Assembly: GCF_000255295.1 (NCBI RefSeq)
Contig: NC_017030.1
Span: forward strand, 2,852,001-2,916,000
Reading direction: 5' to 3'
Source: Corallococcus coralloides DSM 2259
GTDB taxonomy: Bacteria > Myxococcota > Myxococcia > Myxococcales > Myxococcaceae
DNA length: 64,000 nt
Shown here: in pieces, positions 14,716 to 23,903 of the stretch
How the letters are laid out: each line of letters begins with the position of its first letter
How positions within the stretch are numbered: position 1 is the stretch's first letter
Program-made: the position numbers and the translations under genes
The notes under the pieces: model-generated
The model's input: the letters and a program-made list of their open reading frames with translations, nothing else
Told to the model about the DNA's origin: nothing
Database searches by the model: none

Positions 14716-17106
14716 ATGACGACCCGGATCCGAAAAGTGGCGGTGCTTGGCGCTGGCGTGATGGGCAGCGGCATCGCCGCGCATCTGGCCAACTCCGGCG
14801 TGCGCGCCCTGTTGCTGGACATCGTTCCGCCCCAGGCCGCTCCGGGCGAGGACACCGCTTCCAAGGCGTTCCGCAACAAGTTCTCGCAGGGCGCCATCGC
14901 GAACCTGCGCAAGGCGAAGCCCAGCCCCATCGTGTCCGAGCAGGTGCTCGCCGCCATCGAAGTGGGCAACCTGGAGGACGACCTCGCGCGCCTGGGCGAG
15001 TGCGATTGGATCATCGAGGTGGTGAAGGAGGACCTGGCCGTCAAGCAGGCCCTGTTCGCCAAGGTGGAGAAGCACGCCCGCAGGGACGCCATCATCTCCT
15101 CCAACACCTCCGGTCTCTCCATCGTGGGCATGACCGAGGGCCGCGGCGCGGAGTTCAAGAAGAACTTCCTCGTCACGCACTTCTTCAACCCCGTTCGCTA
15201 CATGAAGCTGCTGGAACTCGTGGCGGGCCAGGAGACGAACCCGGACGTCGTGAAGACGATCCACAAGTTCGGTGAAGAGGTGCTCGGCAAGGGCATCGTC
15301 TACGGCAAGGACACCACCAACTTCATCGCGAACCGCATCGGCGTGTACGGGATGATGCGGACCATCTCCGAGATGCAGAAGTCGGAGATGACCATCGAAG
15401 AGGTGGACAAGATCTTTGGCCCGGCCATGGGCCGTCCCAAGTCCGCCGTGTTCCGCACCGCGGACATCGTGGGTCTGGACACGTTCACCCACGTGGCGAA
15501 GAACTGTTACGACACGCTGACGCACGACGAAGAGCGCGACGTCTTCGCCGCCCCGGACTTCCTCCAGAAGATGGTGGAGAAGAAGATGCTGGGCGACAAG
15601 ACCGGCGGCGGCTTCTACAAGAAGGACCGCTCCTCCGGTGGCAAGGACATCCTCGCGCTGGACCTGAAGACGCTGGAGTACCGGCCGCAGGGCAAGGTGC
15701 GCTTCGACTCGCTGGGCGCCGCGAAGGGCATCGACGACGTGAAGGAGCGCGTGGCGTCCGTGATGAACGCGGACGACAAGGCCGGCAAGTTCGCCGAGCG
15801 CGTCACCCTGGACGTGCTGGCGTACTCCAGCCGCCGCATCCCGGAGATCGCGGACGACCTGGTCAACGTGGACCGCGGCGTGCGCTGGGGCTTCGGCTGG
15901 GACCTGGGGCCCTTCGAGGTCTGGGACGCCTACGGTGTCCAGAAGGGCGTGGAGCGCATGAAGGCGCTGGGCCTCAAGCCCGCCGCCTGGGTGGAGGAGA
16001 TGCTGGCCAAGGGCCGCACGTCCTTCTACGGCGTGCAGGACGGCCGCGACACCTACTGGGACATCCCGTCCAAGTCCGTGAAGCCGGTGGTGGAGAACGC
16101 GCGCACGTCCCGCGTGGAGTACCTGAAGCGCGGCAACAAGAAGATCGCCGGCAACGACAGCGCTTCGCTGTGGGATGCGGGCGACGGCGTCACGCTCCTG
16201 GAGTTCCACTCCAAGATGAACTCCATCGACGATGACATCATCGCGATGATGAACACCGCGCTGGATGAGACGGAGAAGAACTTCAAGGGCCTCGTGATTG
16301 GCAACGACGGCTCCAACTTCTCCGCCGGCGCGAACATCATGGCCATGCTGATGGCGGCCAAGAGCGAGGACTTCGACTCCATCCGCAAGATGGCGTCCGC
16401 GTTCCAGGCGGCCAACCAGCGCATGCGCTACAGCCCCGTGCCCGTCGTGACGGCGCCCTTCAACCTCACGCTGGGCGGCGGCGCGGAGGTCACCATGGGT
16501 GGCAACGCGGTGCAGGCCAGCGCGGAGCTGTACATGGGCCTCGTGGAAGTGGGCGTGGGCCTCATCCCGGGCGGCGGCGGCACCATGATGCTGCTGCGCA
16601 ACGTGTTCGGCACCTACGCGGCGGACAAGGACTTCGACGCGCTGCCCTTCCTCAAGAAGGTGTTCCTCGCCATCGGCATGGCGAAGGTGGCCACGAGCGC
16701 GGAAGAGGCGCGCGAGATGGGCTTCCTGTCGCAGCAGGACGGCATCACGGGCAACCGCGACTTCCTCCTGTCGGACGCGAAGTCGCGCGTGCTGGGCCTG
16801 GCGAACGGCGGCTTCCGCCCGCCGCGTCCCACGCGCTTCCGGCTGCCGGGCCCCAACGGCGCGGCCACCATCGACATGATGCTGTACGACATGCAGCTCA
16901 ACAATCAGATCAGCGCCCACGACCGGAAGATCGCGCAGAAGCTGGCGCGCGTGCTGTCCGGTGGTGACACCAGCCCCTCCGTGCTGGTGACCGAGGAGAA
17001 GCTGCTGGAGCTGGAGATGGAAGCGTTCCTGAGCCTCATCGGCGAGGAGAAGACCCAGGACCGCATGATGTTCATGCTCGAGAAGGGCAAGCCGCTGCGC
17101 AACTAG
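14716..17106 (+). CDS. fadN: 3-hydroxyacyl-CoA dehydrogenase / enoyl-CoA hydratase
   Basis: This 796-residue bifunctional beta-oxidation enzyme begins with a Rossmann NAD-binding motif (GAGVMGSGIAAHL, residues 10-22). The 3-hydroxyacyl-CoA dehydrogenase domains follow (catalytic-type HFFNPV), and the C-terminal half is a crotonase fold (oxyanion region NFSAGAN and GGGAEVTMGG). This order, dehydrogenase first and hydratase second, matches Bacillus FadN rather than E. coli FadB. It converts enoyl-CoA to 3-ketoacyl-CoA, which the thiolase encoded 81 bases downstream then cleaves. ATG 14716 follows GGGAG and gives the standard N-terminus; the longer frame from 14677 adds non-conserved residues. 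The symbol follows domain order. Confidence 0.93.
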   Translation: MTTRIRKVAVLGAGVMGSGIAAHLANSGVRALLLDIVPPQAAPGEDTASKAFRNKFSQGAIANLRKAKPSPIVSEQVLAAIEVGNLEDDLARLGECDWIIEVVKEDLAVKQALFAKVEKHARRDAIISSNTSGLSIVGMTEGRGAEFKKNFLVTHFFNPVRYMKLLELVAGQETNPDVVKTIHKFGEEVLGKGIVYGKDTTNFIANRIGVYGMMRTISEMQKSEMTIEEVDKIFGPAMGRPKSAVFRTADIVGLDTFTHVAKNCYDTLTHDEERDVFAAPDFLQKMVEKKMLGDKTGGGFYKKDRSSGGKDILALDLKTLEYRPQGKVRFDSLGAAKGIDDVKERVASVMNADDKAGKFAERVTLDVLAYSSRRIPEIADDLVNVDRGVRWGFGWDLGPFEVWDAYGVQKGVERMKALGLKPAAWVEEMLAKGRTSFYGVQDGRDTYWDIPSKSVKPVVENARTSRVEYLKRGNKKIAGNDSASLWDAGDGVTLLEFHSKMNSIDDDIIAMMNTALDETEKNFKGLVIGNDGSNFSAGANIMAMLMAAKSEDFDSIRKMASAFQAANQRMRYSPVPVVTAPFNLTLGGGAEVTMGGNAVQASAELYMGLVEVGVGLIPGGGGTMMLLRNVFGTYAADKDFDALPFLKKVFLAIGMAKVATSAEEAREMGFLSQQDGITGNRDFLLSDAKSRVLGLANGGFRPPRPTRFRLPGPNGAATIDMMLYDMQLNNQISAHDRKIAQKLARVLSGGDTSPSVLVTEEKLLELEMEAFLSLIGEEKTQDRMMFMLEKGKPLRN

Positions 17107-17187
17107 CGCGAGGCGTTTACCCAATGGTTTTCCAGACGCGAATTCCGAAGCACGCCCGGACGCTGTCCGGGCAGGGAGACATCTAAA

Positions 17188-18360
17188 ATGTCCGGTCGAG
17201 TCGTGATTGCCAGCGCGGTGCGCACCCCCTTCACCCGCGCCCACAAGGGAGAGTTCAAGGACACGCGGCCGGATACGCTCGCGGCCCTTGCCATCAAGGA
17301 GGCCGTCGCCCAGGTCCCCGGCTTGAAGCCGGCGGACGTGGAGGACGTCATCATGGGCTGTGCCATGCCGGAGGCGGAGCAGGGCATGAACGTGGCCCGC
17401 AACGCGAGCCTGCTCGCCGGCCTGCCGGACACCGTTCCGGGCCTGACCATCAACCGCTTCTGTTCCTCCGGCGTGCAGTCCGTGGCGCAGGCGGCGCAGG
17501 GCATCAAGTCCGGCATGCTCCAGGTGGCCGTGGCCGGTGGCACCGAGTCCATGACCATGGTGCCCATGGGCGGCAACAAGGTCTCCGCCAACCCGGAGAT
17601 CATGCAGAAGCTGCCGGAGGTCTACACCTCCATGGGCGCGACGGCGGAGAACATCGCCTCCCGCTACAGCGTCACCCGTGAGGACGCGGACAAGTTCGCC
17701 GCCGAGTCCCAGCGCCGCGCGGCCACCGCCCGCGAGCAGGGGAAGTTCAAGGAGGAGATCTTCCCCGTCACCACCACGATGTTCGACGAGGACGGCAACC
17801 AGAAGCAGGTGACCGTCACGGTGGACACCATCCTGCGCCCGGAGACGACGGTGGAGGGCCTGGCCAAGCTGCGCCCGGCCTTCAACGCCAAGGGCGTGGT
17901 GACGGCCGGTAACGCGTCGCCGCTGACGGACGGCGCGGCGGCCGCGGTGGTGATGAGCGAGGAGAAGGCGAAGGAGCTCAACGTCAAGCCGCTGGGCTAC
18001 TTCGTGGACTACGTGGTCGCCGGCGTGCCGCCCGAAATCATGGGCGTGGGCCCGGTGCCCGCCATCCGCAAGCTCCTGGAGCGCAACAAGCTGAAGATTG
18101 AGGACATCAGCGTGTTCGAGCTCAACGAGGCCTTCGCGGCGCAGGCGCTGCACTGCATCCGTGAGCTGGGCATCCCCCAGGACAAGGTGAACCCGAACGG
18201 CGGCGCCATCGCCCTGGGCCACCCGCTGGGCGTGTCCGGTGCGCGCATGGTGGCCACCATCCTGCGCGAGCTGAAGCGCCGGGACGGCCGCTACGGCGTG
18301 GTGAGCATGTGCATCGGCGGCGGCATGGGTGCCGCGGCGCTGGTGGAACTGGCGAAGTAA
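17188..18360 (+). CDS. fadA: acetyl-CoA acyltransferase (3-ketoacyl-CoA thiolase)
   Basis: The protein is 390 residues, a typical thiolase length. The nucleophile Cys lies in NRFCSSG (about residue 91), the catalytic His in GHPLG near residue 350, and the second active-site Cys in the C-terminal CIGGGMG. It catalyses thiolytic cleavage of 3-ketoacyl-CoA, the last step of each beta-oxidation cycle. It lies 81 bases after fadN with GGGAG upstream of the ATG and is probably co-transcribed, as in the fadNA arrangement of other bacteria. A strong hairpin follows the stop. Confidence 0.95.
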   Translation: MSGRVVIASAVRTPFTRAHKGEFKDTRPDTLAALAIKEAVAQVPGLKPADVEDVIMGCAMPEAEQGMNVARNASLLAGLPDTVPGLTINRFCSSGVQSVAQAAQGIKSGMLQVAVAGGTESMTMVPMGGNKVSANPEIMQKLPEVYTSMGATAENIASRYSVTREDADKFAAESQRRAATAREQGKFKEEIFPVTTTMFDEDGNQKQVTVTVDTILRPETTVEGLAKLRPAFNAKGVVTAGNASPLTDGAAAAVVMSEEKAKELNVKPLGYFVDYVVAGVPPEIMGVGPVPAIRKLLERNKLKIEDISVFELNEAFAAQALHCIRELGIPQDKVNPNGGAIALGHPLGVSGARMVATILRELKRRDGRYGVVSMCIGGGMGAAALVELAK

Positions 18361-18371
18361 TCCGCTTCCCG

Positions 18372-18405
18372 TTCGCGCCCCCTGTTGGCTTCAAGGGGGC
18401 GCGAA
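18372..18405. terminator. bidirectional hairpin terminator between fadA and the mutS-like gene
   Basis: A perfect 12-bp stem, TTCGCGCCCCCT (18372-18383) with AGGGGGCGCGAA (18394-18405), has a 10-base loop. It lies between convergent stop codons and can serve both strands. There is no long T run. Confidence 0.75.
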
Positions 18406-18413
18406 GGGGATTG

Positions 18414-20282
18414 TCAGGAGGCCGGGGCGTCCGGGTCATTCACCGGGACGCCCGCCAGGCGCAGCACCCGCAGCGCGTTGGTGGTGTCCACCACCCCCTG
18501 CCGGAGCCGGTAGTCGAACACCATCTTCCCGTCCTCCAGGTGGTCGCGGAAGTGGACGTTCACCACGTGCGAGCCCGGCTCGTCCGCCAGCACCGCCAGG
18601 GACAAATCATGCGTCGTCACCGCGCCACACGCGCCGGAGGCGAGCAGCAGCCGCAGCACCTCGCGTGAGGCAATCTGGCGCTCGCGGGTGTTGGTGCCCA
18701 GCAGGATTTCGTCCAGCAGGAAGAGGGCCTGGCCCTTCGCGGCCGCCGCCGCGTCCAGCACCATCTTCAGCCGCAGCACCTCCGCGTGGAAGTACGACAC
18801 GCCGCGCTCCAGCGAGTCCTTCACGCGCATGCTGGTGAGCACCTGCACCGGGGACAGCCGGAACGACGCCGCGGCCACCGGGGCGCCCGCCAGCGCCAGC
18901 ACCACGTTCGCGCCCAGCGCGCGCATCAGCGTCGTCTTGCCGCTCATGTTGGAGCCGGTGATCAGCAGCGCGTGGCGCGGGCCGGGCAGGGACACGTCGT
19001 TGGGCACGGGCGCGTCCAGGAGCGGGTGCCCCAGCGCGGTGGCCTCCACGCTCGGGCCCTCTGCCTGCATCTGGGGCCAGATGAAGGCAGGGCGGTCATG
19101 GGCGAGGCCTCCCAGGCAGCAGAGGGCCTCCAGCTCCGCGAGCCCCTCGAACCACTGGCGCACGTCGCGGCCGTGGGCGGCGCGCCAGTTCTCCAGCGCG
19201 AAGAGGGCGTGGATGTCCCAGAGCGTGAGCCAGTGGACCAGGGGGTGGAACTGATGCCGCTTGAACTCGATGAGCGAGTACAGCCGGCTGAAGCGCTGGA
19301 ACAGCGCGGACACCGGCGGGCCGCCCTGCGCCGTCAGTCCTGACTGGAGCTGCTTGAGGCGCGGGTGCTCGAAGGACTGCTTCTCCACGCGCTCGAAGAG
19401 GGACGCGTAGCGCGCGAAGCCGCGCTCGCCGCGCTCCACGCCTTCGTCCATCTGCCGCAGCGTGCGGCGCGTGGCCACGGCGATGCCCAGCTGCGCGAGC
19501 AGCCCCAGCCAGACGAGGCTGTCCGGAATCACGCCGACCGTGCCCAGGATGAAGAGGGTGAGCGTCACCAGGGGCAGCAGGATGGCTAGGGGCCGCGCCC
19601 AGCGGATGGCGTCCAGCGACGGGCCGGCCTCCGCCCACTGGATGAAGAGGGCAGGGTCCGCCTTGTCCTTCGCCACCACGCGGGCGTCCACGCAGAGGTC
19701 CTGACGGAAGTCCACGCGCGGGGCCAGCTCTCGCGCGGCGCCCTGGCGGGTCACCACCGTCTCCGCCGTGGCGGGCGCGGACAGCCACGCCGCCAGCCGC
19801 TCCTCGCCCGCGCGCGTCGCCGTCTCATTGATCAGCTGGAAGAGGCTGCCCTGTCCAAAGACATCCAGGTCCGTGGCGTAGAGGTGGTTGGGTGAGAGGA
19901 ACCGCTCCCCCGTGTCCGTGAAGGAATGCCAGCCGCCCTCCAGCCGCGCCAGGCCGCGCTCGTTGAGCAGCACGAAAAGGCGCGCGCGCTGCTCCTTGAG
20001 GAACACCTGGTGGTGCAGCACCGCCAGCACGCCATAGACGGCGAGCGCCCCGGCCGCCGCCCACCACCAGGGCTTGGGCAGCCGGCCCATCAGCGTCAGC
20101 GCGGCCACGACGAGCGCCGCCACGAAAGCCACGGTGCGCAGGTTGGCGTACCTGGCGCTGACGCGGTCCAGCTCCGTCAGGTCCGCCTGGGCGGCGGCGC
20201 GGCGGTCGGTGTACGTGCGATGCGGGCTCTGGGACTCGGTCGGGACGGGCACGATGGTCGCGCATGCTGTGCGGCCCCCCAT
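18414..20282 (-). CDS. membrane-anchored MutS-like ATPase
   Basis: This protein of about 622 residues carries the MutS core and ATPase region at its C-terminus: Walker A GSNMSGKTT, a Walker B ending in LFLLDE, and a following TTHDLSL switch. Instead of the MutS mismatch-recognition domain it has two adjacent hydrophobic helices near residues 35-80 and another pair around 215-260, so it is probably inner-membrane bound. This is the MutS-related family often annotated simply as mismatch repair protein, but it lacks the mispair-binding domain and is unlikely to perform canonical repair. The start is uncertain: ATG 20282, GTG 20252 and a GTG at 20396 are all in frame, and none has a convincing ribosome site. 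Confidence 0.85.
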   Translation of the reverse strand: MGGRTACATIVPVPTESQSPHRTYTDRRAAAQADLTELDRVSARYANLRTVAFVAALVVAALTLMGRLPKPWWWAAAGALAVYGVLAVLHHQVFLKEQRARLFVLLNERGLARLEGGWHSFTDTGERFLSPNHLYATDLDVFGQGSLFQLINETATRAGEERLAAWLSAPATAETVVTRQGAARELAPRVDFRQDLCVDARVVAKDKADPALFIQWAEAGPSLDAIRWARPLAILLPLVTLTLFILGTVGVIPDSLVWLGLLAQLGIAVATRRTLRQMDEGVERGERGFARYASLFERVEKQSFEHPRLKQLQSGLTAQGGPPVSALFQRFSRLYSLIEFKRHQFHPLVHWLTLWDIHALFALENWRAAHGRDVRQWFEGLAELEALCCLGGLAHDRPAFIWPQMQAEGPSVEATALGHPLLDAPVPNDVSLPGPRHALLITGSNMSGKTTLMRALGANVVLALAGAPVAAASFRLSPVQVLTSMRVKDSLERGVSYFHAEVLRLKMVLDAAAAAKGQALFLLDEILLGTNTRERQIASREVLRLLLASGACGAVTTHDLSLAVLADEPGSHVVNVHFRDHLEDGKMVFDYRLRQGVVDTTNALRVLRLAGVPVNDPDAPAS

Positions 20283-20412
20283 CCCAGGGCAAGCGCGCAA
20301 CGCAAGGGATGTCCCAGGGGCCTCAAGTTGACTCCCAGGGGGCCCCCGGGATTTGAATGCGGCCCATGAGGGACGGTCGGGCCGGCCGTGTCTCACCGAG
20401 GGGGCTCACCCC

Positions 20413-21324
20413 ATGTCGTTACCCAAGGTCGTGCTGGGCGGAGGGCTCCTCGCGAGCCTGCTCGCCGCGCCTCCCGCCGAGGCCCGCTTCGGCAAGCGCT
20501 CGGACTCCCACGAATCGTCGAAGCCCGTCCACGAGGCGACCGCCATCGGTTCGGACAGGGACGACGATTCGAAGAAGGACGACGACGAGAACAAGAACCG
20601 CTCGTCCAGGAGCAAGAGGACGACGCTGTCTTCCACGGATGACGACTATGCATTCAACTCGAGCGCCTCCGACGATGCCGTCGCCGTCGTCCTGGGTGCG
20701 CTCTTCGAGCTGATGTTCCGTGGAGTGGGGGAGGCCATCGCCAGCATGGGCACCCACCATGGCCACGACATCAACGCTCCGGACGCGCAGCCCCAGCGCA
20801 ACTCGCTCCGGCACGCCACGCCGTTCTCCTTGCGCATGGGCGCGCTGGTGTCACCCCTCAGGGGCGGCATCGGCGTGGACTTCGACCTCGGCTGGGAGGC
20901 CCAGCGCTTCGGCATGGACCTGCGGCTGTCGCGGCTGACGGGGACGTGGGACACCTCGGCGTACCGCAACACGCGCACCCTGGGGGAGATGCATGTGACC
21001 TACTCCCCCCTCGTCCGGGAGGCGCTCCGCCTGCGCGTGGAAGCCGGCGTCTCCACCCTGGACGCGCCCGGGCGCGTCTACGTGGCCCCCAGCCTGGGCA
21101 TGTCCGTGGAGGCGTGCCTCCTGGGCCCCCTGGACGTGGAAGGGCGCCTGCAGATGACGCCCGGGCCCTACCAGCAGCTGGACGCGCGCGGAGGGCTCGC
21201 GCTGCACCTGGGCGGACTCATGCTGCGCGGCGGGGTGCGCTACCTCAACCTGGACTCCGAGGTCGCCCCGCTGGGGATGGCCCTCGGCTTCACCCCTGAG
21301 TTCGGCCTGGGCTTCGTGTTCTGA
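20413..21324 (+). CDS. secreted, probable outer-membrane beta-barrel protein
   Basis: This 303-residue protein has a signal peptide (hydrophobic GGGLLASLLAAP, cleavage probably after AEA near residue 24). A very acidic and basic low-complexity segment follows (about residues 35-75, rich in D, K, S and R). The rest has alternating polar/hydrophobic strands typical of an outer-membrane barrel and ends in Phe (GFVF), as barrel proteins usually do. ATG 20413 follows GAGGGGG and is the only start giving a proper signal peptide. No specific family is recognised. It is divergent from the mutS-like gene and convergent with mrpC, from which a hairpin separates it. Confidence 0.8.
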   Translation: MSLPKVVLGGGLLASLLAAPPAEARFGKRSDSHESSKPVHEATAIGSDRDDDSKKDDDENKNRSSRSKRTTLSSTDDDYAFNSSASDDAVAVVLGALFELMFRGVGEAIASMGTHHGHDINAPDAQPQRNSLRHATPFSLRMGALVSPLRGGIGVDFDLGWEAQRFGMDLRLSRLTGTWDTSAYRNTRTLGEMHVTYSPLVREALRLRVEAGVSTLDAPGRVYVAPSLGMSVEACLLGPLDVEGRLQMTPGPYQQLDARGGLALHLGGLMLRGGVRYLNLDSEVAPLGMALGFTPEFGLGFVF

Positions 21325-21345
21325 ACGCCATGCGCTGAAAACACC

Positions 21346-21383
21346 ACGGGCCCGGCCGCGGATGCTCTCGCGGTCAGGCCCGT
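21346..21383. terminator. hairpin between the barrel gene and mrpC
   Basis: ACGGGCC (21346-21352) pairs with GGCCCGT (21377-21383) between convergent genes. An inner CCGCG/CGCGG pairing is also possible. The left flank CTGAAAACACCACGGGCC is repeated exactly at the terminator near 52806, suggesting a common terminator type. Confidence 0.6.
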
Positions 21384-21417
21384 TGGACGTCACGGTCCCT
21401 TGGAAGGGACGTGGGGT

Positions 21418-22164
21418 CTACTTCTCCTTGGAGGCCAGCTTGCGCAGGGCCTTCTGGTCGCGCACGCAGAGGATGCGGCCGACGTTGCCGAGCACGCCCT
21501 CGCGCTTCATCTCGTTGATGAGCGTGGACACGAAGGAGCGCGAGGCGCCCACCAGGTCCGCCAGGTCCTGCTGGGTGATGCCGCGCAGGTCCGTCTCACC
21601 GCCGTGCGGGCAGCGCTCGCCGTGCGCCTCCACCAGCGTGAGCAGGGTGTCCGCCAGCCGGGCCGGAACCTCCTTGAAGGTCAGGCCCAGGACGCGCTTG
21701 CGCAGCGAGCGCACGCGGTCCGCGTAGGCGCGCACCACGTCCACCGCCAGGGCCGGACGGGCCTCCAGCTGGGCGCGGAAGTCACGGCCCTCGATGCTCC
21801 ACACCTCGGCCTCGCCCGCCGCCACGGCCATCTCCTCGATGGGCGTGCCTTCCGGGCGGAACAGCTCGCCGAACAGGTCGCCCGGGCGCAGGATGGACAC
21901 CACCGAGCGGGTGCTGTTCTTGCCAATGCGCATCAGGCGCACACGGCCGGACTTCAGCAGGTACACGCGGTCCGACGTGTCGCCGGGGCGGTAGATGGTC
22001 GAGTTGTGCGGGAAGGACTCGACCTTGAAGTACCCCTTGAAGTCGATGGCCTCCTGGCCGGGGACCAGCTTGTTCGCGGTCACCATCATGCCGGACGACG
22101 TCGCCTGCAGCGGCGCCACGACGTTGGAACCGATGGGGCCGAGGGGGCGGTTGAAGCCGTGCAT
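21418..22164 (-). CDS. mrpC: Crp/Fnr-family developmental regulator MrpC
   Basis: The protein has 248 residues, the length I recall for Myxococcus xanthus MrpC. An unstructured N-terminal arm precedes a cNMP-binding-type beta-roll (about residues 40-150, with RPGDLFGELF) and a C-terminal winged helix-turn-helix (TQQDLADLVGASRSFVSTLI). In M. xanthus MrpC is the central activator of fruiting-body development (fruA and many targets) and represses its own gene. Residue 26 is Met, the start of the shorter MrpC2 form described there. ATG 22164 has AGGAG seven bases upstream. The gene lies downstream of mrpAB with its own promoter region. Family and locus context together make the name secure. Confidence 0.93.
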   Translation of the reverse strand: MHGFNRPLGPIGSNVVAPLQATSSGMMVTANKLVPGQEAIDFKGYFKVESFPHNSTIYRPGDTSDRVYLLKSGRVRLMRIGKNSTRSVVSILRPGDLFGELFRPEGTPIEEMAVAAGEAEVWSIEGRDFRAQLEARPALAVDVVRAYADRVRSLRKRVLGLTFKEVPARLADTLLTLVEAHGERCPHGGETDLRGITQQDLADLVGASRSFVSTLINEMKREGVLGNVGRILCVRDQKALRKLASKEK

Positions 22165-22237
22165 GGGAGTCTCCTGGAAAGACGGAAAGGGATGGGGAAG
22201 GTTGGTCGCTGCTGCTGCTGCGGACGGACCTTGCCCT

Positions 22238-22254
22238 TTCCAAGAGGCGTGCCA
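22238..22254 (-). promoter_or_regulatory. sigma54-type promoter of mrpC
   Basis: On the minus strand the sequence reads TGGCACG-CCTC-TTGGAA. The -24 box (22248-22254) matches the sigma54 consensus; the -12 region keeps the GG-N10 spacing but reads TTGG instead of TTGC. Transcription would begin near 22228, about 64 bases before the mrpC ATG. MrpB, encoded next door, has the sigma54-contacting GAFTGA motif. Confidence 0.65.
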
Positions 22255-22336
22255 TGAGCACTTGAAGTATTCCCGGGGGAACAGTTCGAGGAATGCCGGG
22301 TACTTAGCGCTACACCCCGGTTCGGCCCCCCCCACT

Positions 22337-22354
22337 GTGTCCAAAACCTGAAAC
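22337..22354. promoter_or_regulatory. MrpC-like operator, GTGTC-N8-GAAAC
   Basis: GTGTC (22337-22341), eight bases, then GAAAC (22350-22354). This differs at one position from the MrpC consensus I recall, GTGTC-N8-GACAC. It is centred about 118 bases upstream of the predicted mrpC transcription start and fits the known autoregulation. Confidence 0.5.
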
Positions 22355-22358
22355 AGAA

Positions 22359-22386
22359 CGTTCAAACAGTCTGATCAGTTTGAACG
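22359..22386. promoter_or_regulatory. 28-bp palindrome upstream of mrpC, candidate MrpB enhancer
   Basis: CGTTCAAAC (22359-22367), ten bases containing TGATCA, then GTTTGAACG (22378-22386): a perfect 9-bp inverted repeat 130-160 bases upstream of the predicted start, the normal distance for an NtrC-type enhancer site. The factor that binds it is inferred. Confidence 0.5.
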
Positions 22387-22409
22387 AAACGTTAAAGCGC
22401 CGCACCGGT

Positions 22410-22427
22410 TTGTCCGGGCTGGGACAG
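22410..22427. promoter_or_regulatory. second MrpC-like operator, TTGTC-N8-GACAG
   Basis: TTGTC (22410-22414), eight bases, GACAG (22423-22427), matching the GTGTC-N8-GACAC consensus at four of five positions on each arm. It ends three bases before the mrpB stop codon. Confidence 0.4.
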
Positions 22428-22429
22428 TG

Positions 22430-23896
<1,467 letters not shown>

Positions 23897-23903
23897 GGGG
23901 TCC

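Noticed and set aside
14470-18222. 1250-residue minus-strand open frame opposite fadN and fadA
   Set aside because: It lies wholly opposite two secure genes, is rich in His, Arg and Leu runs typical of antisense frames in GC-rich DNA, and has no recognisable domain.
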